NCBI RefSeq assembly: GCF_035594125.1
Contig: NC_087151.1
Coordinates: 20,165,253-20,229,252, forward strand
DNA: 64,000 nt
Origin: Scylla paramamosain
Lineage: Eukaryota; Arthropoda; Malacostraca; Decapoda; Portunidae
Direction of reading: 5' to 3'
Shown: positions 49,401 through 60,400 of the stretch, piece by piece
Layout of the letters: the number at the start of each line of letters is the position of its first letter
Numbering within the stretch: the first letter of the stretch is position 1
Notes under the pieces: generated by a model
What the model saw: the letters and a program-made list of their open reading frames with translations, nothing else
Databases searched by the model: none
Told to the model about the DNA's origin: nothing
Translations under genes and position numbers: made by a program

Positions 49401-52400
49401 AAACTCATTTGGTAAGCTTTTTCCTTTTTTTTATTCTTCGTAAAATTTGGTTTTATTGAAATGTAATGTGATTGTTCTGCTTTTTAGTGCTTTGTTGCAT
49501 ATAACGCTCAAAAACACTCAAAAGACACTTTTCTGGTAATGTTATTTATTTCCAACATAAAGCTAGTTTTGCATGTAATTTGGGATTTTCGTAACTAAGA
49601 ATATGAAAAACACTCAAAATACACACATTTTGTAAAAGTAATTCTGTTTCTCAATTAAAAGTGTTATTCATGAGTTTCATCATTTTGTTATCTAAGAAAC
49701 TTCTCTAGGTACACGAGTTTTAGCGTTTTTTGCCTTTTGATTCTTGTGGAACTATAAAACACTCATTATAAACGTTTCCCAGAATGTCCTTTTGTTTTGC
49801 AATACTTTGCATCTATTTTTGCATTTTTTTTTTTTAGGTAACAAGCTCAAAAACCTTCAAAATATACATTTTTGGTAATGTTATTCTATTTCTTCATATT
49901 AGTAGGTTTGCATCCTTTTTAGCGTTTTTCTACGTAAAACACTGAAAAGACACGTTTTCAGTAATTTTGTTTTGGATTCCCATATTGAGTGACTTCCATG
50001 TTATTATCGTTTTGGTGCCTAACATACTGAAAAACACTCAAAAGTAAGGTTTCTCGTAAAGTCGTTTAATTTCCTCATGTAGATGGCTTTGCATTCACTT
50101 TAGAGTTTGGTACATAACATTCCGAAAAAAAAGCTAAAATTAACTTTTTTGATAATATTCTTTTATCACATAATTGCCCAGAATTTTCCCAGAATTTTGG
50201 CATCTCGGTACCTATGAAGATGAATAACAAAACAAAAACAAAATTTCCGTTTTTTTATATATTTATTTATTTTTTCTTTATAAAGAGTGTTATTTGTGGG
50301 TTTTAGTTTTTTGGTTCTTAAGGAACTTAAAAACACTCATAGTACACGTTTCTCGTAATGTCCTTTCGTTTCCCAAACATAGGTTTTTTTGCATGTATTA
50401 TCGCGTTTTTATAGGTAGCATGATCAAAAATACTCAAAATACATGTTTTGTATTTTGTATAGAATAACATGTAATGTTATTCTAATTTTTCATAAAGGGT
50501 GTTTTGCATTCATTTTAGCGTTTTGGTATGCAAGAAGCTCAGAAAAACTTAATGGCACGTTCTTGGTAAAAGTTGGTTCCATTCTCATGTAAAGTTATTG
50601 CCCTGCTCTTTAAAGCTTTATTGCCTAACACGCTCAGAAACACCCTAAAGTCACTTTTCTGGTAATGTCATTTCTTACCAACATAAAGCTAGTTTTGCAT
50701 GCAATTTGGGGTTTTCGTAAAGAAGAATGTGAAAAACACTCAAAATACACACATTTCGTAAGGTTTTTATGTTTCTCATTTAAGAGTGTTATTCATGAGT
50801 ACCAGAGTTTTGGTTACTAAGAAACTTCTCCATATACACGAGTTTTTGCATTTTTTGCCTTGTGGTTCTTGTGAAACTATAAAACACTCATTATTCACGT
50901 TTCTCGTAATGTCCTTTTGTTTCCCAACATAGAGCGCTTTGCATCCTTTTTCGCGTTTTTTTTGTAGGAAACAAGATTAAAAACACTCAAAATATACCTT
51001 TTTCGTAATATTTTATTTCTTCATATTTGTTGATTTGCATCCGTTTTAGCGTTTTTCTACCTAAAACGCAGAAAAGAAAAGTTTTTACTATTTTCTTTTG
51101 GATTCTCAAATAGAGTGACTTCCATATTATTTATCGTTTTGATGCCTAACAATCTGAAAATCACTCAAAAGACAGGTTTCTGGTAAAGTCGCTTAATTTC
51201 CTCATATAGGTGGCTTTGCATGCACTTTAGGGTATGGTAAATAACAGTCCGAAAAAAAAGCTAAAATTAACTTTTATCACATAATTGCCCTGAATTTTGC
51301 CAGAATTTTGGCATCTCGGTACCTATGAAGATGAATAAAAAAATATAAAAAATTTCATATTTTTCTATTTATTTTTTATTTTTTTTCTAAATAAAGAGTG
51401 GTACATCTGGGTTTTAGCTTTTTGGTTCTTAAGGAACTTAAAAACACTCATAATACACGTTTCTCGTAATATCCTTTCCTTTCCCAAATATAAGGTTCTT
51501 TGCATGTATTTAAGCGTTTTTATAGATAACATGATTAAAAAAAAACACTCAAAATATCTGTTGTTGGTAATGTTATTTTGTTTCTATATAAAGTGTGTTT
51601 TGCATGCGTTTTTAGCGCATATAAGGAGCTGAAAACACTTAAAGGCAAGTTCTTGGTAAACGTTGGTTTTATTCCATGTAATGTGACTGCCCTGCTTTTT
51701 AGTTCTTTATTGCCTAGCACTCTCAAAAACACTCAAAAGACACTTTTCTGGTAATGTCATTTTTTCCCCAAATAAAGGTATATTCGCATGGAATTTCGTT
51801 TTTTTTTTAACTAAGAATGTGAAAAAAAAAAAAACACTCAAAATACACGCATTTAGTAAGATTGTTCTGTTTTTCAATTAAGAGTGCTATTCATGAGTTT
51901 CAGCATTTTGGTATCTAAGAAAATTCTCCATATATACGAGTTTTTTTCTTTTTTGCCTTGCGGATCTCGTGAAACTATAAAACACTCATTATACACGTTT
52001 CTCGTAATGTCCTTTTCTTACCCAATATAGAGTGCTTTTCATGCATTTTCGCGTTTTTTGTAGGTAACAAGTTCAAAAACACACAAAATATACCTTTTTG
52101 GTGATGTTTTCTATTTCTTCGTATTGGTTGGTTTGCAACCGTTTTAGCGTTTTTCTACGTAAAACACTGAGAAGACATGTTTTCAGTAATTTTGTTTTGG
52201 ATTTCCATATTGAGTGATTTCAATGGTATTTATCGTTTTGGTGCCTTACATGCTAAAAAACACTCAAAAGACAGGTTTCTTGTAAAGTCGTTTAATTTCC
52301 ATATATAGATGGCTTTGTATGCACTTTAGGGTTTCGTATGTAACAGTCCGAAAAAAAGCTAAAATTAACTTTTTTGATAATGTTCTTTTTTCCACATAAT

Positions 52401-53007
52401 TTCCCTGAATTTTGCCAGAATTTTGGCATCTTGGTACCTATGAAGATGAATAACAAAAAAAAACAAATAAAATTGCTATTTTTTTATCTATTTATTTTTT
52501 ATATAGAGTGTTATTTGTGGGTTTTAGCTTTTTGGTACTTAAGGAACTTAAAAACACTCATAATACACGTTTCTCGTAATGTCCTTTCGTTTCCTAAATA
52601 TAGGCTTCTTTGCATGTGTTTAAGCGTTTTTATAGGTAACATGATCAAAAACACTCAAAATACATGTTTTTGGTAATGTTTTTTTCTGTTTCTCCATAAA
52701 TTTTGTTTTGCATGCGTTTTAGCGTTTCAATATGTAAGGAGCTCAAAAACACTTAAAGGCAAGTTCTTGGTAAAATTTGGTTTTATTCCCATGTAATGTG
52801 ATTGCCCTGCTTTTTAGTGCTTTATTGCCTAACACGCTCAAAAACACTCAAAAGACACTCTTCCAGTAATGTCATTTTTTTTTTTTCCACATAAAGCTAG
52901 TTTCGCATGCAATTTTTGGTTTTGGTAACTATGAATGTGAAAAACACTCAAAATACACGCATTTGGTAAGGTTGTTCTGTATCTCAATTAAGAGTGTTAT
53001 TCATGAG
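43491..53007 (-). repeat. HOR block R8, minus orientation, direct copy of 28.5-37.7 kb
   Basis: Anchors lie near 43,503, 44,503, 45,561, 46,668, 47,776, 48,887, 50,201, 51,313 and 52,430. It matches 28,497-37,724 in order and in shared variants, with an offset growing from ~15,000 to ~15,270. Differences include an intact unit where the 28-38 kb copy has its ~350-bp deletion, no extra m8 at the position matching 34,165, a contraction in m10 near 45,750, and a 23-bp foldback at 50,461-50,483. No gene is seen. Confidence 0.9.
50461..50483. repeat. Small perfect foldback within m10/m9
   Basis: AGAATAACAT, loop GTA, then ATGTTATTCT. The left arm is an extra reverse copy of the conserved monomer boundary text ATGTTATTCT, with a TATTTTGTAT scrap just before it. 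It is absent at the matching positions of the other two segmental copies (~35,250 and ~7,745). Confidence 0.8.
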
Positions 53008-53160
53008 TTTCAGCGTTTTGGTACCTAAGAATCTCAAAAACACTCATAATGCATGTTTCTCGTAATGTCGCTCTTTTTCTTCATATAGGGTGCTTTGCAT
53101 GCATTTTGGCTTTTTTTTCATGTAATAGCTGAAAAATACTGAAAATACACGCTTTTGGTA
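53008..53160 (-). repeat. Diverged monomers flanking LINE copy 2
   Basis: Near-identical to 37,725-37,885. It joins the HOR on its left at GTTTCAGCGTTTTGG and the LINE tail on its right at GCTTTTGGTA/ATAAGAAC. The shared flank marks one ancestral insertion that was later duplicated. Confidence 0.85.
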
Positions 53161-54119
53161 ATAAGAACATAAGAACATAAGAAATAAGTAAATCTGCAAG
53201 AAGGCATCAGGCCTACAAGTGGCAGTACTTGTATGAAATATGCCTACCTATTTCCACCTATCATCCCCATCCATAAATGTGTAATTTTCTCTTACTGTTC
53301 CCAAATGCCTCAGCACTAACAGCTTGATTACTACGTCCGTTCCAATCATCTACTACTCTATTTAAGAACCAATTCCTTCCTGTCTCCTTTTTGAACATAA
53401 AGTTTTCAGGCTTGAACCCGTTTTTCTTGTTCTATCATATTTACAGATTCTAAGAATTTTCCTTATGTTTCCTTTATTATAACTTATATACCACTAAAAG
53501 ACTTCTATTAGGTCCACTCTTAACCTACGTCTCTTTAAAGAATGTAAATTTAACAGCTTCGTAAGGAATACTCCTCATCCCCTGTATCCTTTTAGTCATT
53601 TTCCTTTGTACTGATTCTAATAGACCTTTATTCTTCCTGTGATGTGGTGACCAGAATTGGACAGCGTAGTCTAGATGAAGTCTGACCAGCGCCAAATGTA
53701 ACTTTAATATTACTTCGGGAGTTTTACTTTTAGCACTCCTGAAAATGAATCATAATACACTATTTGCTTTGTTTCCGGCCTCTTTCCATTGCTTTCTTAG
53801 ACGGAGTTCAGATATAACCTTAAATCTCAAATCTTTTACTTACCCTGAACCTACCGGAACTTGGTTGTTCATCGTGTAACTACTGTGTGGGTTTCTTCTA
53901 CTTACGCTAAGTGCTTTGCATTTGTTGACATTAAACTGCATTTGCTATCTGTCTGTCCATTCGTTCAACCTATTCAAATCTTCCTGAAAGGCGATGGTAT
54001 GCGATTCTGACCTAATTAATCTACATATTCTCGTGTCATCCGCAAATTTACTAACAACACTACTAATTCCACTATCCAAGCCATTGACATATATTACAAA
54101 CAACATCGGCCCTAATACT
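53161..54119 (-). pseudogene. Decayed CR1-like LINE reverse transcriptase, 5'-truncated
   Basis: Read on the minus strand from ~54,118 down, the conceptual protein begins with the reverse-transcriptase block VLGPMLFVIYVNGLDSG. It carries the catalytic motif FADDT at ~54,031-54,046, then QEDLNRLNEWTDR and QMQFNVNKCK (RT fingers/palm to thumb), and LVRLHLDYAVQFWSPHH in the C-terminal region. Three in-frame stops interrupt it before a fourth at 53,525-53,527. A small deletion near 53,550 shifts the frame, after which RRRLR-DLIEVF-type text is read in another frame. The 3' end is a UTR with a TGTTCTTA tail repeat. It cannot make a functional enzyme. The product was an RNA-templated DNA polymerase for target-primed retrotransposition. 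The CR1/L2-like clade is my inference from the motifs and the short tail repeat. Confidence 0.85.
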
Positions 54120-54556
54120 AAGAGTTTTGGTATGAAAGAAACTGAAAAAAAAAAACCTCAAAAGACACGTTTTTAATAATGTTGTCTTCTTTTCCCATAT
54201 AGGGTACTTAAGCAAACAATTTGGCGATTTGGTACCTAAAAAGCTCAAAAACACTCAGAAGACACTTTTCTGGTAATGTTTCCTTTTCCCATATGCCTCT
54301 CATTGAATTTTGGTATGTAACAAGTTTTAAAAGATACAATATAAACGTTTTTTGGTAATGTTGTTTTGTTTTTCCATACAGGGTGCTATTCGTGTGTTTT
54401 AGCATTTTATTATCTAAGAAGCTAAAAAGCACTAATAAAAAGCATTCCTGTTAATATCGTTTCGTTTCCTCAAATAGGGTCTTTTGCATGGATTTTGGTG
54501 TTTTTGTACATGACAAGGTAGGAAACACTCTAATCATACACTTTTTGGTAATTTTT
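54120..54556 (-). repeat. Diverged monomeric satellite between two LINEs
   Basis: Four to five minus-orientation monomers of about 95 bp run with no HOR order: TAGGGTACTTAAGC, then ATTTTGGTATGTAAC, then CAGGGTGCTATTCG, then ATAGGGTCTTTTGC. They keep TTGGTAATGTTG-type heads. The 74-codon frame at 54,208-54,432 is not a gene. Confidence 0.8.
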
Positions 54557-55487
54557 CTGCACTTTTCCACGTCTTTTCATAGACGTCCAAACCTTCAGGA
54601 GGTAAACATATCACGCAGGGAAGCCACAGAACGCTTGACTTCTGATCTTTCTAAAATTTCTGATTGGGGCAGAGCAAACTTGGTATTGTTCAATGCCTCA
54701 AAAACTCAATTCCTCCATCCATCAACTCGACACAACCTTCCAGACAACTCTCCCCTCTTCTTCAATGACACTCAACTGTCTCCCTCTTCTACACTGAACA
54801 TCCTCGGTCTGTCCTTTACTTATAATCTGAACTGGAAACTTCACATCTCATCTCTAGCTAAAACAGCTTCTATGAAGTTAGATGTTCTGAGACGTCTCCG
54901 CCAGTTTTTCTCACCCCCCCCCCAGCTGCTAACTCTGTACAAGGGCCTTATCCGTCCATGTATGGAGTATGCTTCATATGTCTGGGGTGGTTCCACTCAT
55001 ACTGCTCTTCTAGACAGGGTGGAATCAAAAGCTTTTCGTCTCATCAACTCCTCTCCTCTAACTGACTGTCTTCAGCCTCTCTCTCACCACCGCAATATTG
55101 CATAGCTAGCTGTCTTCTACCGCTATTTTCATGCTAACTGCTCTTCCGATCTTGCTAACTGCATGCCTCCCCTCCTTCCGCGGCCTCGCTGCACAAGACT
55201 TTCTTCTTTCTCTCACCCCAATTCTGTCCACCTCTCTAACGCAAGAGTTAACCAGTATTCTCAATCAGTCATCCCTTTCTCTGGTAAACTCTGGAACTCC
55301 CTACCTGCTTTTGTATTTCCACCTTCCTATGACTTGAATTCCTTCAAGAGGGAGGTTTCAAGACACTTATTCATCAATTTTTGACCACTGTTTTGACCCT
55401 TTTATGGGACTGGCATTTCAGTGGGCATTTTTTTTTATTAGATTTTTGTTGCCCTTGGCCAGTGTCCTTATTACATAAAAAAGACAA
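54557..55487 (+). pseudogene. 5'-truncated Jockey-superfamily LINE, reverse transcriptase C-terminal part
   Basis: The coding remnant begins about LHFSTSFHRRPN at 54,557, just downstream of where the FADD box would be, so the catalytic aspartates are absent. It continues through EATERLTSDLSKISDWGRA, FNASKTQFL, LNILGLSFTYNLNWKLHIS and LYKGLIRPCMEYASYVWGG (thumb region). A TAG at 55,103-55,105 breaks the frame. The same frame then continues (LAVFYRYFHANCSSDL, KLWNSLPA, SYDLNSFKREVSRHL) to a TGA at 55,382-55,384. A ~100-bp 3' UTR ends GGCCAGTGTCC then ACATAAAAAAG, an A-rich tail. GC content is clearly higher than in the satellite. No target-site duplication is evident, and the flanks are in opposite satellite orientations. 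The methionine at 54,488 lies in satellite and is not a true start. Confidence 0.88.
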
Positions 55488-57417
55488 AAATTACTAAAAC
55501 TCATGCAAAACACTAATTATGGAAAACAGAACATCATTGCCAAAAAAAAAAAAAACGTATATTGAGTGTTTTTTTCAGATTCTTAGGTATTAAAATGCGA
55601 AAATGGATGCAAAACACCGTCTATGGGGTAACAAAACGACATTACCAGAAAGAAAAATTCATAATATACGTTTTTGGTAATGTTGTGTTTCTCGATATTG
55701 ATTGCTGTTCATGTATTTTAGGATTTTGGTAAAAAAAAAAAAAAAAAAAAGAAGATAAAAAAAACATTAATAATACACTTTTCTGTTAATATCTTTTCGT
55801 TTCCCAAAGTTGGGTAAGGTTTTGTTCTCCCATATAGAGTGTTTTCCATACTTTCTAGCGCTTTGATTACTAATATACTGAAAAACACCCAAATGACAAG
55901 TTTGTGGTAATGTTGTTCCGTTATCCCGAACAGGGTGGTTTGCCTGCATTTTTTTTTTTTTTTTGGTTTTGCCATATAACAAGATGAAAAACATTTAAAA
56001 CACACGTTTTTAGTAATGTCATTCTGTTTCTTCATATATGCTTTATATGCGTTTTGCCGATTTGGTATCTAACATGGGGATAAACACTCATAATACACAT
56101 TTTTAATAATGTTGTTCCGTTTCTCAATGCAGACTGGTATTCACAAGTTTTAGCTTTTTGGTACATAAGAAGCTGAAAAAAAGCTCATAATACACGTTTT
56201 CGTTAATATCCTTTAATTTCCAAATATGTGATTTGCATGGATTTTTGCATCTTGGTACATAACAAGCTCAAGGTATTAAAGATATTAAAATGCGAAAATG
56301 GATGTAAAACACCGTCTATCGGGTAACGGAACGACATTACCAGAAACTTGTCATTTGGGTGTTTTTTTTTAGCTTCTTACGTACCAAAATGCTAAAACGC
56401 GTCCACTCTATATTGAGATACATAACAATATTGCCAAAAATGTGGATTTTAAGTGTTTTGAGCTTCTTAGGGACCAAAACACCAAAATGGCAAAGGTACA
56501 TTTTTTTTTTTTCTTTTTACTTGTTAGGTACCAAAATCCCAAAGTGAATGCAAGACACCTTCTATGGGAAAAGAATACAACATTATTATAAACGTGTCTT
56601 TTTTTTTCGTGGGGTTGCCTTCAAAGGTATTAAATCGCCAAACTGCATGCAAAGTACCCTATATCGGAAGAAAACAACTTTATTAAAAACGTCAATTTTG
56701 AATGTTTTGTTTTTAGTTCCTTACGTAACAAAACGCTAAAACGCATGGAAAATAACCTTTATGGAGAAAAAGAACATTACCAAAAACATGCATTTTTAAA
56801 GTTTCTAAGCTCCTTAGGTAACAGAACACCAATAAGCATGCAAAACACCCTCAATCGGGTAACGGAATGACTTTAACAGAAACGTGTCATTTGGGAGTTT
56901 TGAGCATATTAGATTAAATCCTTGGAGTGTTTTTCCTCATATTAGGTACCAAAATGCAAAAATACATACAAAGCACCCTATATGAAGAAACAAAGGAACA
57001 TTACCAAAAATGTGTATTGAGTATTTTTGAGGTTGTTAGGTACCAAAGCGCTAAAGGGCATTATTATAAAAGTGTTTTTTAAGTGTCTTTTGAGGTATTT
57101 TGCACGTGTTTTAACTTTTTGGTACGTAAGAGGCTTTTTGAGCCTCTTACGTACCAAAGAGTTAAAACGCGTGCAAAATACCCTGTATGAGGAAAAAGAA
57201 TTACATTACTAAAAACGGAAGTTTTGAAAGTTTTGAGCTTGTTAGGTAACACAACGCCAAAATGCATGCAAATTAACTGATATTGGGAAGCGAAACGATA
57301 TTAACACAAAAGTGTTTTATGATTGTTTTACAGCTTATGTACCAAAACGCTAGAACGCTAGAAGCTTTATTCAGCTTCTTATGTGTCAAAAGGCTAAAAC
57401 TTGTGAATATCAGTCTA
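55488..57417. repeat. Diverged monomeric satellite with mixed orientations
   Basis: About twenty degenerate monomers without HOR order or anchor. Orientation is plus at ~55,488-55,650, minus at ~55,655-56,270, plus at ~56,270-57,090, a foldback at 57,094-57,182, then plus. Homopolymer runs (A at ~55,731-55,750; T at ~55,950-55,963) are common. Partial duplication is visible: AAAATGCGAAAATGGATG followed by ACACCGTCTAT occurs at ~55,595 and ~56,288. The short frames here are not genes. Confidence 0.8.
57094..57182. repeat. Near-perfect ~40-bp foldback in monomeric satellite
   Basis: The left arm GGTATTTTGCACGTGTTTTA, then ACTTTTTGGTACGTAAGAGGC, is answered by GCCTCTTACGTACCAAAGAG, then TTAAAACGCGTGCAAAATACC. 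Between the arms is a loop of about 7 nt (TTTTTGA). There are only a few mismatches. It marks the point where two monomers were joined tail to tail. Confidence 0.88.
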
Positions 57418-60400
57418 TATGGCAAAATTCAGGGAAATTATATGAAAAAAAGAACATTATGAAAAAAGTTAATTTTAGCTTTTTTTTCCGGACTGTTATG
57501 CACAAAACCCTAAAGTGCATGTAAAGCCAACTATATATGGAAATAAAAAGACTTCACGAGAAACCTGTGTTTCTAGTGTTTTTCAGCATGTTAGTCACTA
57601 AAACAATAAACAATATGGAAGTCATTCTATATGGGAATCCAAAACAAATTAATGAAAACGTGTCTTTTCCGTGTTTTAAGTAGAAAAATGCTAAAACGGA
57701 TGCAAACCAAAAAACATGAAAAAATAGAATAAGATTACCAAAAAGGTATATTTTCAGTATTTTTGAGCTTTTTACAAAAAACGCGAAAATGGATGGAAAG
57801 CTCTCTATATTGGTTAACAAAAGGACATTACGAGAAACGTGTATAATGAGTGTTTTATAGTTTCTCAAGAAGCACAAGGCAAAAAACGCAAAAACTCGTA
57901 TATATTGAGAAGTTTCTTAGATACCAAAATAGTGAAACTCCTGAATAACACTCTTAATTGAGAAATGTAGTTTATAGTTTCACCAGAACCACGAAGCAAA
58001 AAACGCAAAAACTAGTGTATATGGAGAAGTTTCATAGACATCAAAATGCTGAAACTCCTGAATAACACTCTTAATTAAGAAACAGAATAACATTACTAAA
58101 TGCGTGTATTTTGAGTGTTTTTCACATTTTTAGTTACTAGAACCCCAAATTGCATGCGAAACTAGCTTTATGTGGGAAAAAAAATGATATTACCAGAAAA
58201 GTATCTTTTGAGGGTTTTTCAGAGAGTTAGGCAATAAAGCAGTAAAAAGGAGGGCAATCACATTATATGGGAATAAAACCAACTTTTGCCTTTAAGTGTT
58301 TTTTAACTCCTTATATACCAAAACGCTAAAACACATGCAAAACACCCTTTATGGAGAAACAGATTAACATTACCAAAAACATGTATTTTGAGTGTTTTTG
58401 ATCATTTAAAATCGCTTAAATCCATGCAAAGAACCCTATGTCTGGGAAACAAAAGGACATTACGAGAAACGTGTATTATGAGTGTTTTTAAGTTCCATAA
58501 GTACCAAAAAGCTAAAACCTCTTTATAGAGAAAAAAAAAAAAAAAAAAGAGAAATAATTAGAAAATAGGATTTTTTTTTTTTTTTGTTATTCTTCATTGG
58601 TACTGAGATGCCAAAATTCTGGCAAAATTCAGGAATATTATGTGTAAAAAAAGAACATTATCAAAAATTTTAATTTTAGCTTTTTTATCGGACTGTTATG
58701 TACCAAACCATGAAGTGCATACAAAGCCAATTATATGGAGAAATTAAACGACTTTACGAGAAACCTGTGTTTCTAGTGTTTTTGAGCATGTTAGTCACCA
58801 AAACAATAAATAATATTGAAGTCATTCTATGTGGGAATCCAAAACAAAATTACTTTAAACGTGTCTTTTTTTACTTTTACGTAGAAAAACGCTAAAACGG
58901 ATGCAAACCAACCAATATAAAGAAATAGAATAAGATTACCAAAAAGGTTGAGTGTTTTTTTAGCTTTTCTAGCTCTCTACTGGTTAACAAAAGGACATTA
59001 CGAGAAACGTGTATAATGAGTGTTTTATAGATTCTCAAGAATCATAAGGCAAAAAACGCAAAAACTCATATATATGGAGAAGTTTCTTAGATACCAAAAT
59101 GCTGAAACTCCTGAATAACACTCTAAATTGAGAAACAGAACATCCTTACCAAATGCGTGTATTTTGTGTGTTTTTTACATTCTTAGTTACGAAAACCCCA
59201 AATTTTATGTGAAAGTAGCTTTATGTTGGAAAAAAAAAAATGACATTACCAGAAAAGTATCTTTTAAGTGTTTTTTTTTTTTTTAGCATGATTGGAAATA
59301 AAGCACTAAAAAGCAGGGCAATCACATTACATGGGAATAAAACTAACTTTTACTAAGAACTTGCCTCTAAGTGTTTTTGAGCACCATATAATACCAAAAC
59401 GCTAAAACGAATGCAAAACACCCTTTATGGAGAAACAGAATAACATTACCAAAAACATGAATTTTGAGTGTTTTTGATCATGTTACCTATAAAAACGCTT
59501 AAATACATGCAAAGAACCTTATGTTTGGGAAATTAAAGGACATTTCGAGAAACATGTATTACGAGTGTTTTAAAGTTCTTTAAGTACCATTTAGCTAAAA
59601 CCCATAAATAACACTGTTTATAGAAAAAAAAAAATAAATAAATAAATAAAAAGATAGGAATTTTTTTTTTTTTTTGTTATTCATCTTCATAGGTACCAAG
59701 ATGCCAAAATTCTGGCAAAATTCAGGAAAATTATGTGAAAGAAGAAAATTATGAAAAAAAATAAAAAATTTAGTTTTTTTTTTTTTTCGGACTGTTATGT
59801 ACCAAACCGTAAAGTGCATGCAAAGCCATCTATATGGGAAAATTAAACGACTTTACCAGAAACCTGTCTTTTGAGTGTTTTTCAGCATGTTAGGCACAAA
59901 AACGATATATATAATATGGAAGTCACTCAATATGGGAATCCATCAAAAAAATTGCTGAAAAAGTGTCTTTTCAGTGTTTTACGTAGAAAAACGTTAAAAC
60001 GGATGCAAACCAACGAATATGAAAAAATAGAATAACATTACCAAAAAAGGTATATTTTCAGTGTTTTTGAGCTTCTTATCTACAAAAAACGCGAAAATGG
60101 ATAGAAAGCACTCTATATTGATACAAAAGGACATTACGAGAAACTTGCATAATAAGTTTTTATAGTTTCACAAGAACCACAAGGCAAAAAACGCAAAAAC
60201 TCGTGTATATGGATAAGTTTCTTAGATACCAAAATGCTGAAACTCAGGAATAACACTCTTAATTGAGAATACAGAACAACCTTACGATATGCGTGTATTT
60301 TCACTGTTTTTCACATTCTTAAAAACCAAAACCCCAAATTGCATGCAAAACTAGCTTTATGTGGTAAAAAAATGACATTACCAGAAAAGTGTCTTTTGAG

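Noticed and set aside
53161..54119. Active LINE
   Set aside because: Several in-frame stops, a frameshift and absence of the 5' region show that it is dead, although the FADD motif remains.
54488..55105. 205-aa frame as an intact gene
   Set aside because: Its first ~23 codons are satellite. The rest is a 5'-truncated LINE reverse transcriptase interrupted by a TAG and continuing in the same frame to 55,384.
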